From Planctomycetaceae bacterium (lineage in GTDB: Bacteria > Planctomycetota > Planctomycetia > Pirellulales > Lacipirellulaceae), in assembly GCA_002713555.1 (NCBI GenBank), contig PATG01000086.1, positions 28,780 to 35,348 of the forward strand: 6,569 nt of DNA. The letters run 5' to 3'. The stretch's first letter is position 1. Each line of letters opens with the position of its first letter. The translations under genes were made by a program, and so were the position numbers. The notes under the pieces were generated by a model. The model did no database searches. It worked only from the letters and a program-made list of their open reading frames with translations, and was not told where the DNA came from. Of this stretch, positions 6,096 through 6,569 are shown piece by piece.

Positions 6096-6530
6096 TTATT
6101 TGATGTCGATGCGCTTTGGCTGTGCCTCTGGCACTTTTGCTATGGAAACTGTTAGCACGCCATTAGCAAGTTCTGCCGAAATACTCTCCGGATCTACCGT
6201 TTCCGGTAAACCAAGCTTGCGTGTCGTTTTTCCATAGTAGCGTTCGTCATGCAAACCTTTTTGCTCTTCCTCTGCCTGCTTGCGTTCAATATCGATTTGC
6301 AATACGCCTTTTTCGAAGGTTAGCCCGATGTCCTCGCGGGCAACTCCCGGCACGTCGAGTTCCACGTAGTATCTGCTGCCATCTTCCCATACACCCGCTC
6401 GTGCAGCAGGTCCCCTGGCAGATCTTACCGCCGTGTTAGGACCAAATACCTGGCCAAGGAGAGTATCGAATTCGACCCAGTTGTTGGGAAGAAACTCTTG
6501 CAAACGGTTTTTACTGAGACTTCTAGTCAT
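6096..6530 (-). CDS. hsp20: Small heat-shock protein, Hsp20/alpha-crystallin family
   Basis: This is an ATP-independent holdase chaperone, expected to form cytoplasmic oligomers that bind unfolding proteins for later refolding by DnaK/ClpB. The protein has 144 residues, typical of the bacterial family. After a variable N-terminal arm (1-44, with LPNNWVEFDTLLGQVFG) comes the alpha-crystallin domain at about 45-132. It includes YYVELDVPGVAREDI (54-68), FEKGVLQIDIER, and the family hallmark NGVLTVSI (123-130). The C-terminal tail ends with the I-x-I motif (I141, I143 in KRIDIK) that docks on a neighbouring subunit. ATG 6530 is fixed by a near-perfect Shine-Dalgarno 8 nt upstream. The gene stands alone in the window, facing crcB across the repeat region. 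Any heat-shock promoter or CIRCE element would lie mostly beyond the window edge, and none is visible in the 39 nt present. Confidence 0.95.
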   Translation of the reverse strand: MTRSLSKNRLQEFLPNNWVEFDTLLGQVFGPNTAVRSARGPAARAGVWEDGSRYYVELDVPGVAREDIGLTFEKGVLQIDIERKQAEEEQKGLHDERYYGKTTRKLGLPETVDPESISAELANGVLTVSIAKVPEAQPKRIDIK

Positions 6531-6534
6531 GGTT

Positions 6535-6555
6535 TTATCCTCCTTCGCTGGATAA
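6535..6555 (-). promoter_or_regulatory. Strong Shine-Dalgarno of hsp20 within a small hairpin
   Basis: On the - strand AAGGAGGAT (6537-6545) matches the 16S anti-Shine-Dalgarno almost perfectly, with 8 nt between GGAGG and the ATG. TTATCC (6550-6555) can pair with GGATAA (6535-6540) around a 9-nt loop, placing half the site in a stem and half in the loop. The ribosome-binding site is secure; a regulatory role for the hairpin is speculative. Confidence 0.7.
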
Positions 6556-6569
6556 TTAGGCTCTGCTCT

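Noticed and set aside
5865..6237. Two + strand open frames (5865-6080 and 6007-6237) as small genes
   Set aside because: The first begins in the inverted-repeat arm and ends in the terminator T-tract region. The second runs through the terminator and antisense to hsp20. Neither has a Shine-Dalgarno or recognisable protein features.
1..6569. A novel multi-gene defence, secretion or biosynthetic system
   Set aside because: All complete genes belong to well-known housekeeping or stress families, and no toxin, nuclease, transposase or unknown gene cluster is present.

Overview
The window is about 6.6 kb of ordinary, gene-dense bacterial chromosome with roughly balanced GC content. Inference: the host is a planctomycete, most likely Pirellulales-like. 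This rests on the very long multi-PDZ RseP-type protease, the wording of several conserved motifs, and an 'aatgac/gtcatt' inverted-repeat element of a kind I recall from planctomycete intergenic DNA. No 16S rRNA or other phylogenetic marker is present, so this is moderate confidence.

Layout. Positions 1-111 may hold the 3' end of an unidentified upstream gene. The + strand then carries dxr (isoprenoid precursor synthesis) and an rseP-like intramembrane site-2 protease whose start lies inside the end of dxr. This cell-envelope/isoprenoid pair is common in bacteria. Converging on it from the - strand is a second two-gene operon: a PabA/TrpG-type glutamine amidotransferase followed by moeA (molybdenum cofactor), again with overlapping ends. 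A 118-bp divergent intergenic region separates this operon from crcB/fluC (+ strand fluoride channel). A 375-bp gene-free stretch follows crcB. It holds two perfect 47-bp tandem repeats with degenerate flanking copies, a 112-bp element with perfect 24-bp terminal inverted repeats, and a textbook intrinsic terminator. The last gene, on the - strand, is a small heat-shock protein (Hsp20) with a near-ideal ribosome-binding site.

How the genes relate. dxr and rseP are probably cotranscribed and translationally coupled, as are pabA and moeA. At both junctions the downstream gene appears to start at TTG behind a good Shine-Dalgarno sequence inside the upstream gene. The window does not form a single pathway.

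I see no convincing undescribed multi-gene system. The most unusual material is the repeat-rich DNA after crcB, where the crcB stop codon lies in a diverged repeat copy, and the expanded PDZ region of the RseP-like protease.
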